DNA from: Cladochytrium replicatum
Lineage: Eukaryota > Chytridiomycota > Chytridiomycetes > Cladochytriales > Cladochytriaceae
DNA: 64,000 nucleotides
Assembly (NCBI GenBank): GCA_025526935.1
Contig: JAHLKD010000072.1
Span: 239,411-303,410, forward strand
Direction: 5' to 3'
Position numbers and translations under genes: made by a program. The notes under the pieces were generated by a model. That model was not told the DNA's origin. It made no database searches and saw only the letters and a program-made list of their open reading frames with translations. Below are positions 12,326-24,293 of this stretch, in pieces. Every line of letters begins with the position of its first letter. Within the stretch, counting starts at the first letter, position 1.

Positions 12326-12931
12326 GATAGCACCCACCGGATGAACTCCGGTGGGTGCGAACCAAGAATACAGTTTTTAAGTTGTTCTTTAGAGTGACCC
12401 ATTTTTGTTTTGCGTTTGGGCCGAATGTTGTTTGCAAGCGGTAGAGTGTTTCTTATACACTTTTCGGCGGGGACTAGTCAAACAGTAAAATAGTTTACAA
12501 GCTCCCTTCCTTAGCGTTAAATTCTTGCCCGCAACTTTTGATTCTAAGTTTGCCTGTTCATTGTCAATGCATTTTTTTCATTCGTTTCATTCATTATCCG
12601 TTTCTTCCGGTGATATGCCCCCCTTTTGCACATTTGTGCATGTATTTATCAAGAGTCAATCTCCAGTACTGTCCTTTTGTGTTCCAATCCATGTTGCTTT
12701 GTCGTGTGTTTTTTGGAGTCAAGAATTGTTGTGCCTATTCTGAACTTCTGTACCTCGTTTCTTGAAAGTTTTTGTCGTCCTGGAAAGTCAACGCTATGGA
12801 ATGGAAAAAAGGGCGAAAAGTATTAATACGAATAAAAAATTGTGACACAGCTACAAGCTGTCAGGTATCTCTTTATTCTCCTCATTCTCCTCACTGTTTC
12901 TCAATCGCAATCCCCCAAATGCAGCCTCAAC
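12326..12931. other. Convergent 3' region, no gene seen
   Basis: About 600 bp between the converging RING gene (+) and the two-TM protein gene (-). It holds T-rich stretches and short overlapping frames with no recognisable domain; it most likely contains the two 3' UTRs. An inverted repeat (CACCCACCGGATG ... CTCCGGTGGGTG) at about 12331-12358, just after the RING stop, could fold into a hairpin in the RING mRNA. Confidence 0.55.
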
Positions 12932-13585
12932 TCACAACGCAGTCAGCAAAACTCCAACGAAATTCTCCATTTCCGCATCCAGCTTCTCAGATGCCAACCG
13001 AGCCTTTTCGCCCTCCGCCTGCGCCCACGCGCACACCTCCAAGTACTTGATATACACCACCGTGGGTACAAATACCATCCCGATCGCGATCGTCGTCGTC
13101 GCTCTCAAGAACGCCGTTGCAAATTTCGTCCCTTCTTCGGCGGCCGAAGATGCCATGCCAGCCGCGATTGTTTGGGAGAGCAAGAGCTGCGGGGAGCGTG
13201 GGAGACGAGGGGCGAGGAGTGGTGGGAGGAGGTGGATCGAGAGGGTTGTCGAGAGGAGGATGAGGATGGCGAGGAGGAGGGTTGATACAAGGGCCGTGAG
13301 GAGGATCTTGGCACCCTGATCGTGAAAAACATTTGAGTTGAAGGTCTTGGGACTGACCAGGTTTTTCCTTATTACCAGGTGGAGTTGGTGTTTTGCGTCG
13401 ATGAGCATTTGCTCGGCTATGATACGCTCGTTGATGTCCGCGCGGGCAAGCTCGAGTGCGCGGAGGAGCTCTGCTCTTCGGATGTCGGCGGCGTCCATGG
13501 AGGCTGTCTGAGAGACGGGGAATGGATTCTTGCGAGGGAGGGATTTGTTTGTGCCCTGACCTGGAGGTGACTCGATGAGGTTCAC
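12932..13585 (-). CDS. Uncharacterised protein with two TM segments
   Basis: Open frame of 217 aa that I do not recognise. After about 30 polar residues comes an amphipathic, charged helix rich in Ala/Arg/Glu (MDAADIRRAELLRALELA and onward), then a long hydrophobic stretch (about residues 92-122) and a second one near 165-190, and a charged helical tail. This suggests a small integral membrane protein with a coiled-coil-like N-terminus. A second in-frame ATG at 13498 is a reasonable alternative start. A GTCAGT...CAG segment of 42 nt between the helix and the first TM is either coding or a very short intron; both keep the frame. Confidence 0.55.
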   Translation of the reverse strand: MNLIESPPGQGTNKSLPRKNPFPVSQTASMDAADIRRAELLRALELARADINERIIAEQMLIDAKHQLHLVIRKNLVSPKTFNSNVFHDQGAKILLTALVSTLLLAILILLSTTLSIHLLPPLLAPRLPRSPQLLLSQTIAAGMASSAAEEGTKFATAFLRATTTIAIGMVFVPTVVYIKYLEVCAWAQAEGEKARLASEKLDAEMENFVGVLLTAL

Positions 13586-13804
13586 ATAGTTTTAAACCCG
13601 CTTGGGATCCGTGTCCGGTGAGTTAATGCTCTGGCGCCACCGTTATCAAAGAACGTCGTTTAGAATTCCTCGTTAGTGAAAAATTGGAAAGTTGGGATCG
13701 AGGTTCTTTATTTAGGAAATGGTTACTTTTTAAATAATTTTCGGGTCAAATTTCCGAGACCCTCGACAAAATGCACAATGTAAAGAAGACGTTTACTCTA
13801 GTTG

Positions 13805-14562
13805 AGTTTATTTAGGCGTTCACGTCTCGACACTATTGTTGCCTCGTATCAGCTCTAACCCACTCGATTTCCACCACTCAGGCACATGCGTATGACCTAC
13901 TTCCTCTGCCCAATTAAAACTATACGGTGTCCACTTCAACTGTTTCCCACTGGTGTTCCACCACTCCAAAACCTCTGCATGTCCCTCCCAACTGGCCAAG
14001 TCCATCGCATAATTAGTCCACTTCATCTCCAAACCGCTGTTTTTCCACCACACTAGCACACCCAATTGTCCATAATGGGCTCGCCATGTTCATGGCCATT
14101 GGTGTATACCGGAGCTCCAAACCGCTCGAGCGCCAACGGTCGAGGACATCGATGTGCCCGTTCTCGCTTGAGCCATCGAGAGCGCGGTGTGCGTAGACTG
14201 GATTCGGGATGGAGAGGAAGATGTTGAGAGGGAAGAGGTCGCTTCACGTCATACTCCTTTCAACCGTAGCCCGGCCGATTCAAACAGTACACGCTTTGCT
14301 TATGCTTCTTCCATGGTGGATCGCGATGATGAAGTTATAAAGGGAAAGTAAAGGCTCGTGCGCATGCGTCGTGGATCGATATCAGATTTCGAACAAGGCG
14401 TTTCTGGATGTGAGTACTTCTGAGATGAGTTGCGAGGATGAACGCAAAGGCAGGATGGTTTATATATTCTGCGAGTAGGATCATGATCTCGGGGGGAGTG
14501 ATATTTGTAAGCGAAAATTGCGATGTTGTTCTGATTGGGCGGAGTTGCTGACATTTTCCCAT
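13805..14562 (-). pseudogene. Chytrid-type ankyrin-repeat protein, decayed
   Basis: Remnant of an ankyrin-like repeat protein. The repeats have the form SGLEMKWT-YAMDLAS--GH-EVLEWW---SG, each about 33 residues, clearest at 13830-14040. An N-terminal piece (14335-14540) has the TPPEIMILLAEYI helix typical of the start of these proteins. The frame is broken: near 14070 the repeat jumps frame (GLELRYTPMAMNMAS in one frame, QLGVLVWWKNSGLEM in another), and the N-terminal piece ends in stops before the repeats. At least two frameshifts and missing repeats make this a pseudogene. Such repeats bind proteins; no specific role can be assigned. Confidence 0.75.
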
Positions 14563-15194
14563 ACTTGAAAGAGCACGTGATGATGTGTAGCGGTCACATG
14601 ACGTGTGTTATTAGTGAGCACAAGAACAACTCGGAATGAGGAAGAAGTAAATACGAATCAAAATCATCGCTGTAACTGACTTAGTTTTTTGGTGGTGAGT
14701 AGAATGTGGCAACTGCTGGTGCTTCTATAATTTTCGATCAAGATCTTGGCAAATTTGTTAATCAAGTCGCAGTTCTGACGCCATCAGGATATCGTTTCTT
14801 TGCAAGATCTCTTCAAGGGAATGAATCTCTAACCTTTCAACTTCGATGTGGTGCTATCTCCAATTTCACAAGTCTAGCGTCACATGTTCAATTGCGCAAT
14901 CATATGCTACTCTAAACCTGCTTTCAGCTCTGCAATCTGCGTAATAGTCTCTCCTTGATTTTTTAGTCATAGATTATTCAAAGTGGCATTCTTCCGCTAT
15001 ATTGTGAGCTCTCCGACTGTAGCAACGACACGCAAAGGTTGGCGAGAGTGTGTGACTTTTTAACAATCGATCGCGCAATCATGTAGCGACTTGGCATGTC
15101 CACATGCTTCATTGTTAGATGCGATAAACCAAACGGATAAAAACTGGCTGATCCCTCATTAGCAACATAGAAATCTCTTCTTGCTATCCCCAAA
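14563..15194. other. Intergenic region upstream of dioxygenase
   Basis: About 630 bp with no supported gene between the ankyrin relic and the TauD-like gene. A CACGTG E-box lies at 14574-14579. Open frames here are short and without domains. The right end should contain the dioxygenase promoter. Confidence 0.5.
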
Positions 15195-16448
15195 ATGGTT
15201 GTCGAAAGTGCACTCCCCGCAGCTGCCCACAGCGTTGGTACTAAGACTGCTTACGCTACCAAGAAGTACTCTGGAACCCTTGAAAGCTTCAAGAAGGTCG
15301 ATTTGACTCCAGTTATCGGTACCGAGATTCGAGGTGTTCAGTTGTCGCAATTGACTGACGAGCAAGTGGCGGACCTTGCGGTGTTGGTGTCTCAGCGAGG
15401 AGTTGTCTTTTTCCGTGATCAAGATATTACTATCGATCAGGAGATCGATTTGGGCAAGAAACTTGGTAGGCCAATGTTGGTTAAAAATTTGTACGTACGT
15501 TGCTAACATCTCCTGTTATAGCTGCTCCCCACGGTACTCTTCACGTTCATCCGCTCACAGAGGAAGGAAGCGAGTTTGGTGATCTCATCACGAACATCTC
15601 ATCTGAACTCACCAATGGAAAGGATGGGAAGAAGTTTGTCAGGGAAGTAGTTCCCGCGTCCACCGGCTGGCACAGCGAGTAAGCGTCAACAACTCTCACC
15701 TGTGAATTTGTTGCTTAACTATTGTTCTATTAGCATCACCTTCGAGCCCAACCCGTCCAGCTACGCTCTTCTGAAGTTGGTTGATCTTCCTGAGACCGGT
15801 GGTGACACATTGGTAGTTATGAAGTTATTGCAAAAACCTAATGCGCCAATTAAAGTTGCGTACATTTCTGAATACAGTGGGCTTCCGGATACGCTGCTTT
15901 CGAGAAGCTCAGTCCCAGCCTTCGCGCGTACGTCGAAACACTCACTGCTCGTCATTCATCCTTCGAACAATTCAACGCCATCGCTAAGTTTCGAGGAAAA
16001 GCTCTCCGCACTGAGCGAGGCCTTGGCAACAACAACGACACCTTGGAGGCAATCCACCCAGTCGTTCGCACGAACCCCGTCACGGGATGGAAGACTCTCT
16101 TTGTCAACCGCGGCTTCACGAAGCGTATCCTTGAGCTGCACAAGCATGAGTCGGACACTCTGCTGGAATATCTGATCAACATTGTGCCCAACAACCACGA
16201 CATTCAGGTAACTGTCCACCTTTGTTCAACACTTGATGATTAGTTTAATCAAAGCTGATTGATAGGTTCGGTGGAAGTGGGAGAAGAATTCTGTTGCGAT
16301 CTGGGACAACCGCAGCACTTACCACACCGCTACGCCGGACATTGGAAACCATTTCCGCCGAGGACTACGCGTCGTTCCGCTAGGAGAAGCACCTTTCTTT
16401 GACCCCAACAGCAAGACCCAATCTGAAGACACCGGGAAGGAAGAGTGA
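15195..16448 (+). CDS. TauD/TfdA-family Fe(II)/2-oxoglutarate dioxygenase
   Basis: Predicted oxygenase using iron and 2-oxoglutarate, of the taurine/alkylsulfonate dioxygenase family; cytosolic, as no signal or TM is seen. Exons 15195-15465, 15522-15678, 15734-15812, 15878-16207 and 16266-16448 give 339 aa, close to the usual fungal length. The N-terminal half has GTEIRGVQLSQL and RGVVFFRDQDIT. The metal triad is visible as His141-x-Asp143 (WHSD, built across the intron 2 junction) and His299 (TYHTAT). An Arg near 310, eleven residues on, would bind the 2-oxoglutarate carboxylate. All introns are phase-consistent. The substrate cannot be told; some family members act on sulfonates, others on unrelated acids. 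Confidence 0.88.
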
Positions 16449-16699
16449 ACACAAAATCTTGGGGGTGCTGATCTTTGCCATGCTTGCAATTGTGTGAAGC
16501 TGTACTGTTTCGTCTTTTTCATTTGCTTTCATCCATCTGCCTGCGTATCCAATTTGTAATATAAAACGAAATTTCGTTACACTCAGTATCTGATTATATA
16601 TCTGCACACTCATTCATAGAGGTAGATCGGTCGGATTAAGTACGGATCTTTTAATTGACTTTCAACCTCTTTTGCCGGCCAGACAGTCGCGCTGACTTT

Positions 16700-17790
16700 T
16701 TCATCCTAAAATACTTCCTTGCCGTCTCAAACCGAACGCTCAACCATGTGCAGTGTTCTCGCAAATGTTACTGAATGCACCCCGGGCCGCTAAAGAAATA
16801 CCGGGCCAGATCCTCCTTCCAGTGCCAAAGCTGAACATGCTCTCGGAGAGATATCCGAGTTTTGATTCACTACCATGATACTCTCGAGATGCCGTTCAGG
16901 GCGGAATCCATGAGGCGGATCGGGGTACATTTTTCATGGATTGCCGAAAAGTTAGCCATGATCATTGTGCGTTTGGGGATATTGAACCTGAAGTCGTTGA
17001 ATTCCATATTGGCATTCCCCGATGCTGCGTGAGCGATCCCAAGGGGAACAGGTGTTCGAATTCTTTCTGTCTCTCTTATGATCGATTTTGAGGATGACCA
17101 GCTTGTCTTGATCTTCATATGTTGGCGGTCGCGGCCAACAACGCGATCGAGCTCTTCATGAGCTTTGCGTGGGACATCGGGACTGCTAACGAGGAATGCA
17201 TTGATTCATTCAACACTGGTAGCGGTGGTCCCGTATTCTCCACCAATGATATCCCACCCCACTTCCAAGATACTGTTGATCAGGTGTGTCTAAATCAATT
17301 TGCTTCAAAGCAATGTCGTGTAGCATTCGGGGTGTCCAGCGTCCAAAAGCGCTTTGATCTTGTTGATTTTTTCAATATGATAGTTTGCAAGGTCAGTTGT
17401 TAGTGCCCAAGTTGAGACGTTTTCTTCAATGTATGACGTCAGTTGGTTTCGGAACGCCTCTAAGATGAGAGATCCCAAACGTTCGGGAAAGTCTCAGAAA
17501 GTCCGGGTCGTTGAGGTCTTTGTAACGAGTTCCATAAACCGCACTGAAGAGGAATTGAGAGTCATGAACTTGAGAGTGTGCGGGTGCTTGCGTAACGAGT
17601 CCATCTAGAAAGCAGGGGTACAGCCTGTAATAAGCGGCCCATGCGCGCTTGGCAAGTGCACGATGAGGATTTTCGCAACGCGGTTTGCAGAACCGATCAG
17701 CGGAAGTAGTCTCGCACCAGGTGGTTGGCCAGAATTGGAAACACGAAGAAACCACAGAGCAAGAATCCGACTAATGACTGTGGTTGCCAA
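16700..17790 (-). pseudogene. Cytochrome P450 pseudogene (relic 1)
   Basis: Decayed copy of the intact P450 gene immediately upstream on the same strand. Recognisable pieces in order are the membrane anchor and PPGARLLPLIGSA (17605-17790), AVYGTRYKDLNDPDFLRLSRTFGIS (about 17440-17560), the K-helix/ETERIRTPVPLGIAHAAS region (16870-17118) and the heme-loop region (about 16780-16866). They lie in different frames and large parts are missing. In the heme loop the motif reads FGTGRRIWPG: the iron-ligating Cys has become Trp, so the protein could not bind heme even if the frame were intact. Confidence 0.85.
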
Positions 17791-17927
17791 TGCGATGAAA
17801 GAACTGAACTATATATCATTGTCGCTAAATACACCGGCCAAAAGTTTGTGTTGCTTTGGTTGTCACAGAAAAAAACTTGTCCTAAAACGTACGGAGCATA
17901 TTTTTATTTATGACTCTCAAAAACATA

Positions 17928-19388
17928 TCAAAAGCGTAGCTTTACGTTTAGTACAAACTCATGAGGAGCAACAGTAAGACCATCTTCTTCGGCCAGGCTA
18001 ACACCCTGTCCTTCAACTGGAGAAAACTCTAGTTTGTGGAATATTCTCGCCGTGGCAACAAAGATAGTGCGAGCTGCAAGAGATACACCTGGACAAATCC
18101 GTCGTCCCGTGCTGAATGTCAACATATTGTCCGAGAGGTAACCCAATTTTGATTCGCTTGCTGCGATAGTATCGATATGGCGCTCTGGGCGGAATTCGTC
18201 GGGCGAGTCGGGGTGCATTTGTTCGTGCAGTGCGGTGATGTTTGACATAATCATTGTACCCTTAGGAATCAGGTATTTGACGCCGTTGACTTCGACCTCT
18301 CCGTCCTCTGAGGCCGCATGGGGGATACCAAGTGGAGCAGGAGGTCTCATCCTGAGCGTTTCCCTAATGATTGCCTTCAGGTAGATCAGCTTGTCCTGGT
18401 CCTCGTAGGTGGGTGCCCGATCACGACCAACAACGCGATCGAGCTCCTCATGAAGCTTGCGCTGGACTTCAGGTTTGCTCACAACAAACGCGAGAAGCCA
18501 CTCGAGCGACGTTGAAGAGGTGTCGAAAGCACCGCCGACGATGTCTCTCGTCATCCTCAAGATCGTTTCGACAGACGTATCTTCTCCCTGCTTGAGCAAA
18601 GCGGTGGTGAAGCAGTCAGGTGCAGGCTTTCCGGCGTCGAGAAGAGCCTTTATCTTGTTGATTTGGGCTCGGTGGTAATCTGCGAGCTCATTTGTGACCA
18701 CCTGAAGTTGAGACACCTCGCTCCCCGGAATATATTGAGTGATGACGTCAGTCGCTTTGGAGATGCCAGCCAGACGAGAAATCTCGATGTGGGTAAAGTA
18801 AACCTTCTCATACTCGGGATCTGTAATGTCGCTGTACCGCACGCCGTAGACAGTTGCAAGAATACCATTCGCGGTGAGCAACTTGAAGTTTCGTCGAAGC
18901 TCCACAGTTCCATTCCCGTTCTTAGTCCATCGAGAGATCAGCGCATCAACTTCCTCTTCGAGAGCGGGGCCAACTTTCGCAACAGCCGACTCTGTGAGAA
19001 TGGCGTGTACCGTCTTCCTGTATGTACGCCACGTAGGGTTGTCGGGGGAAGTTGCAAGCGAGGTGAACCCCAGACCGAATACGCGGAGTCGGATATCAAA
19101 CTGCGGGCGAGAAAGGAATGGTGCATTGGCGAGGATTTTGCGGTTATATGCGGGATCGGAGATGATAACAGTCGGATGTGGTCCGAGATAGACAGTCATC
19201 ACTGGGCCGTAGGTCTTTGCAATCTTTGCGAGGGCACGATGGGGATGCGGGTAGATCAGATGGGCTGAGCCGATAAGAGGCAGAGGTCGGGGCCCCGGAG
19301 GGAGCCTGGAGCGTGAAACTTGAAGAAACCAGAAGCCGATCAAACTTGCAAGGATCACCGTGGTGGCGATAAGCACTGTTGAGAGCAT
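17928..19388 (-). CDS. Cytochrome P450 monooxygenase, intronless
   Basis: Membrane-anchored (class II) P450 of 486 aa. The N-terminus is a hydrophobic anchor (MLSTVLIATTVILASLIGFW) followed by the proline hinge LPPGPRPLPLIGSA. Further along are the I-helix GGAFDTSSTSLEW, the K-helix ETLRMR, the PERF-like FRPERH and the heme loop FSTGRRICPGVSLA. The ATG at 19388 is chosen because it starts the anchor; the frame stays open upstream but that part has no domain. There is no intron, unlike most genes nearby. It needs a separate reductase; the two fusion enzymes next door carry their own. Two relics of this family lie at 16.7-17.8 and 37.4-38.3 kb. Substrate unknown. Confidence 0.9.
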   Translation of the reverse strand: MLSTVLIATTVILASLIGFWFLQVSRSRLPPGPRPLPLIGSAHLIYPHPHRALAKIAKTYGPVMTVYLGPHPTVIISDPAYNRKILANAPFLSRPQFDIRLRVFGLGFTSLATSPDNPTWRTYRKTVHAILTESAVAKVGPALEEEVDALISRWTKNGNGTVELRRNFKLLTANGILATVYGVRYSDITDPEYEKVYFTHIEISRLAGISKATDVITQYIPGSEVSQLQVVTNELADYHRAQINKIKALLDAGKPAPDCFTTALLKQGEDTSVETILRMTRDIVGGAFDTSSTSLEWLLAFVVSKPEVQRKLHEELDRVVGRDRAPTYEDQDKLIYLKAIIRETLRMRPPAPLGIPHAASEDGEVEVNGVKYLIPKGTMIMSNITALHEQMHPDSPDEFRPERHIDTIAASESKLGYLSDNMLTFSTGRRICPGVSLAARTIFVATARIFHKLEFSPVEGQGVSLAEEDGLTVAPHEFVLNVKLRF

Positions 19389-19461
19389 CGTGATGGATAG
19401 AATCTGTAGAGCACTGATACTGAGAGTGTGAGATAATGAAGATTCCGGGTGATGTCCAGAC

Positions 19462-19467
19462 TTTATA
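19462..19467 (-). promoter_or_regulatory. TATA box of the P450 gene
   Basis: TATAAA on the minus strand about 75 bp upstream of the P450 start at 19388, a usual distance for a TATA box with a short 5' UTR. Confidence 0.5.
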
Positions 19468-19715
19468 GCTGGTGCACTGGGGATCATTGCTGTTGGCAAC
19501 TTTTCGCACGGAGAAACTTTATTGATCACGGAGAAATATATTGGGGTGGGAAAGTGCGTAGCAAGTTCCGGTTTGTTGGCCATTTCTCCGTCATAAATCA
19601 CCGATATATTGATCCAAAACCATACATGATATCTCAACAATTGACTTGGTGAGAAAAGGGGATAAAAATGAATTTTTTTGAAACCAGCAAACCAATAAAA
19701 TGTTGAGAGAATGAT

Positions 19716-22700
19716 TCAACCCCAAACATCTTCATTGTAGCGACCAGCATCCTGTAGCTCTTGGACATGCTTTGCAGCTTCTTCAGGAGAAAGACCTCCA
19801 ATCTGCGCGGCGATTTCTTCAACAGCTGCACGGACATCTTTTGCAAGCTTGGACGCATTTCCGCACACATAAAGCACAGCCCCTTTCTTGGCAAGGCTCC
19901 ATAGCATAGCACCATCGCGAAGGAGCAAGTCCTGAACGTAGGTTTTGGGCTCTTCGGGATGTCTAGAGTAGGCGACGTGGCGTTTGGTCAGCGTTCCGTT
20001 CGCCTCCCATACCTCAACCTGCTTCTGGTAGATGCAGTGACCAGCAGTTCGGCAACCAAAGTAGAGATGAGCTTCCCCTTTTGCCCCGGTGAGCTCACGG
20101 TGCTGCAAGAATCCAAGGAACGGAGCCAGTCCAGTGCCTCCACAGATCATCACTAAGGGTGTTGAGGGGTCCGCCGGAAGGCGGAAAGTGTCTTTAACGC
20201 GGAGGACACGGGCACTGATGTGAGCCGGAGTCGGAGTCGAGCGAGCTATAAAGCCCGACGAAAGACCGTAGTAGGTTTTGATGTTTTCAGAATTGGGGTT
20301 CTTTACACGATCAGCCACGACTCCCACAGTCAAGGCCGCAATGTTTTCCTTGCCGGGGCGAACGGCAGATGCGATCGAGTATCGACGAGGAGATATTGCC
20401 TGGATGACTGACAGGACGCCTTTAAGCTTCAACTGCTTTGCAGCATGGGGGAAAGCCTCGATGAGCTCATAGACGGTGCGATACAGGCTCACGAAGCGCT
20501 CGAATTCTTCTTTGCAGCCAGGGTCAGCGAGTTTGCGCAAAACCGCACTGTGTGACTCGCTCTTTGGGAGACGATCAGCGCACACCTTAAGAAGGCTACG
20601 CGTGGGGGGTGCGGTCAAGTCGGCGTAGTAGGTTAAAGCATTCTTCACGGTGCATGGGCCATTGATAACCGCAGCCAGTGATCGTCCCGTGATATCCTCC
20701 GAAGCATTGATCTCAAAAGTTGCGTCGGGAACAAGACCCAGAGCGCGGATCACCGAGTCCACAAGAGCAGAGTCGTTTACAGGGTACACCTCGATGTGGT
20801 CTCCAGGAGCATACTTGCTGTTCTCTGGCGCAAGCTCGATCTCGACGTGTCGAATGCTCGCTTCCGCCGGGTTCGACATCAACTCTTCGTTAACCACGAT
20901 CTTGGCCGGGTAGAAATTATTGGTGTTGAGACGAGCTGCTGCCCATTTTTCGGTTTTATCGGGTGTAATCACGCAAACGTCCACACCGTCAATGTCCGTT
21001 GCACTGATCTCACCGATGCCCTTTGAAAGTTCAGCTTTGTCTCCACCGAATGTCTGCACAACAGTAGCCCAAAGCTCTGTCATGAACTCATGGAACGAGT
21101 GCTCCATGTCCTGAGTAGCATCTCCCTTTCCAGCGGCAACCAATCTAGTTCCACCCAGTTTCTCCAGGGACTCGTCAATCTTTTGCGGGAACGCTTGGAA
21201 TGTGCGCCACTGAGAGTTTCCGCATCCGAACACCGCATAACCCGCACGTTTGAAGGGCTGGGCGAGAGCAATTTCCGGCTGATCGAGCCACTTGTCAAAC
21301 TTGACGGCGTTTTCCGGCGGATATCCGTTGTAAGTTGCAGAAACAACTACCACAATTTCCTCCAAATTCACACCCATAAGCGTTTCCGCAGCTGTCAGCG
21401 CTGAATCCTTTTCCGAGGTACGAACAGCGACGTAGTCGTCCAAAGTCTTCAAAGTCAGTTTCTCGAATCCGACCTTTTTGGCAGACTTTGCGATGGTGGA
21501 GGCAAAGTCCTGTGCGGTTCCCGTGTTGGAGCCGTAAACAACGGTCAACGGAGGGAACGGAATGGATCCAACTTTGACAGACGGAACAATGACCTGTGAG
21601 GCTTCCGCGTCGACGGTTGTAATCTTTTGCGGGCTCCCAGCAACTGAGCGTTCAGGGAGCTCGGTCCTCTTCGAAATTTTCACCTTGAGATTCAAAGGAC
21701 GAGTGGTGAGCGCTCGAGGATCGTATCGCACTTCGTTGGGAGTGACCGGTGTAATCACAAACTTTCGCAGCCAGATCGCGGTAACAATAATCGCCTCTTG
21801 CAGCGCGAAGGGACGTCCAAGGCATCCACGTGGTCCAGTAGAAAACGGGAGCCAAGAGTACAGAGACCTCTGATTCTCATTCTCGGGAAGGAATCGGTCC
21901 GGATTGTATTCCTCCGGGTTCTCGTAAATCGCAGGGTTGTGGTGAATTTGGTCGACACCAATGACCACCATCTGACCCTCCTTTATCAGGTAGTCGCCTG
22001 GGAGGACAATGTCTTTTAGGCACTCTTTGACCAGGCCTCTGACCGGCGAATGAATTCGGAGAGTTTCCTGAAGAGGAGTTATTAGAGTTGTAGTTATGTG
22101 TTTGGAAAAAATCCTACCTTGAGACAGCACTCTATGTACTTCAGTTGATTCACCTGCTGCGAGGTCGGGATCCCATCTTCAGTAATTCCGACGTCGACGA
22201 TTTCCTGGAGGCACTTTTGAAGAACGGCAGGGTATCGCGAGAGCTCGAAAAAGGTCCACGCCAGAGTGTTCGAAGTTGTTTCGTGTCCTAGAAAGGGAGA
22301 ATACAAATTTGAATACTAAAGAAAGCGCAAGAAAACCAAAACCATCATACCAGCAATCAAGAACGTGATGACCTGGTCTCGGATGAGCAGATCAGTCATG
22401 GAAGACCCACTGTCCGAGTCGACAGCGTTCAACATGAACCCAAGCAAGTCTTTCTCGGAGTCTTTAGCGTCAGGAGACTCTTTGCGAGCCTTAAGAACTT
22501 CCTCGACTGTTGTCTGCATCAGCTTCAGTTCGCGCTCGTACTGGGCATTCGCACTAGTAGGCAGGTACTTCATGAACTGGGGTCGATTGGAACGAGCACG
22601 ACCCTCATTAAGTGTGAACGCCATTGCCGAAATGAAGGGGTGAACTTTCACATCAGGGCCATCAATCAGATGAAAATCGAACCCGAAACCAATCTGCGAC

Positions 22701-23677
22701 ATCGCCGCTGATTCAGTTGATAGACCTTGAGGTATGATTAAAATATACCTTGCCGATGGTTTCAAAAGTAAGGCACGTGGTCCAGAAGTCCAAAGCAACT
22801 TCCTGGTCGGTTTGCGCAAAGTGATCAAAGACTTTGGCAGCGCTCTGGGCGATCTCACCCATCTCAACCGTGTAGCGTTTGATTGCTTTCGGGGAGAATG
22901 CGGGCATCAAGAGTTTGTGCGCGAGCTTCCAGTCCGGATCATCGGTGTTGGTGGTAACTTATCGCAAAGGGATAGTCAGCAAATCGAAGAACATATCCCG
23001 TTCAACTTACAGAGTCCCTGCCCACCAACAGGCTTAACCTCGGAGAGAATACCGAGGATCTTCTTAGTGAAGTACTCTCCGTCCTTAGCAAAGATTTCAG
23101 CATACCTAAAATCAGAAGATTAGAATAAATCATCGCACTGCTCGAACAACTGTAACTCACATGGGGTCGTTAGTAGAAACAAAATCACGACCAAACACAT
23201 TAAGGTGGACAATTGGACCAAAATCAGTGTGAAGTTGTCGCATTTGAATCAATCTTAACACAAGGTTACGGGGGAATATTCTCTCGGTTTGTTATGCTTA
23301 CGGATCGGGAGTAACGTCATAAAGGTTCCCGATAACAGGACGTCCACGGGGTCCAGGGATTTTGTTGTATCGCTGCTCGGCCGGTTGCACAATAACCGTG
23401 TAGGCACTCTCGAGATCTTCGTAAGAATCGATAGGGACGCCGTTCAAATCTTTCAAGGTGAATCCTTGAGATTGGTTGAAAAGATCAGCGTCAAACACGC
23501 TCTGATACTGTACACCTTACCTTGGTCGATACCAAACTTTGCACCGACGTCCTCATAAAAGGTGAAAGGGATGGATGGATCACCGGAAGTGGACGGGGGA
23601 GGCAAACGCACGATCTGTCCATCTTTCTCGACATCGCCGCCTTTGAGCACAACCACGGTGAATCCGACTGCTGGCAT
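19716..23677 (-). CDS. Self-sufficient P450-reductase fusion, CYP505-like (copy 1)
   Basis: P450 fused to its own NADPH reductase, like fungal P450foxy and bacterial P450 BM3, which hydroxylate fatty acids near the chain end. Exons 23677-23521, 23464-23302, 23253-23161, 23105-23011, 22957-22749, 22693-22351, 22287-22118 and 22067-19716 give 1193 aa. The P450 part starts at IPGPRGRPVIGNL (near 90) and has I-helix AGHETTSNTLAW, K-helix ETLR and heme loop FSTGPRGCLG (Cys492). The reductase has the FMN loop YGSNTGTAQDF (near 590), FAD motif RRYSIAS, NADPH motif GGTGLAPFLGF and C-terminal EDVWG. No TM anchor is present. Oddly, about 85 extra residues precede the P450, resembling a beta-grasp (ubiquitin- or doublecortin-like) domain. 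Confidence 0.93.
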
Positions 23678-23739
23678 AGTATTCTTTTCTTGTCCTCGCT
23701 CTGATTTGAAGTCTTGACACCATCGATGGGTGATCCGGC

Positions 23740-23746
23740 TTTTATA
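23740..23746 (-). promoter_or_regulatory. TATA box of fusion P450 copy 1
   Basis: TATAAAA on the minus strand, about 65 bp upstream of the start codon at 23677. Confidence 0.5.
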
Positions 23747-24293
23747 CAAGTGCAGACCCTGGCCAGATCCGACTATGTCATCGCCTTTCGGAGCCTCCGG
23801 CAGTGCCAGCAGTGCAGGAACATTCGGAATTGGCCGCTGAGACATCAATCAGCATCGATCGGATGTTTGATGCACTTTTCCATTTTTTCATGCCTCGCGG
23901 TGAAAAACAAAAAAATTTGTTGCATCATCACTCGATAAGAATGATCCTAAACCGGAGGTGTCCCCGTCCTGCGATTGCAACAGAAGGTATCACAGAGGAC
24001 AGATATGGTATAATTTGAGAATTAATCTTCTCCTCAATGATCTTTGCTGGCGGCCTTCAGAATAGCGGTATGATGATCCTCCAGCAAATCTTAGTGGGAT
24101 GTCCGTTCGTATCCCACTATCAACGCAGTCCGCTCAGTTTGACGAGCTATCGATTGAGAAGAGCCCCGTGAATGCTGAAACAGGTAAATACTATTCAATA
24201 AATACAGCGCAACATCGTTGTAATACGATGATGTTTCAAGGAGCCCACCCACATCCAGCGGCAATTTATGATCGATCCCCCACGCCAAGATTC
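23747..24293. other. Spacer between the tandem fusion P450 genes
   Basis: About 550 bp between the stop of copy 2 and the TATA box of copy 1. No open frame with domain similarity is seen. It must hold the 3' UTR of copy 2 and the upstream control region of copy 1. Confidence 0.5.

Noticed and set aside
19389-19640. Extended N-terminus of the P450 (84 extra residues)
   Set aside because: The extra residues have no domain and place the membrane anchor internally. A TATA box at 19462-19467 lies inside that stretch, so the start at 19388 is preferred.
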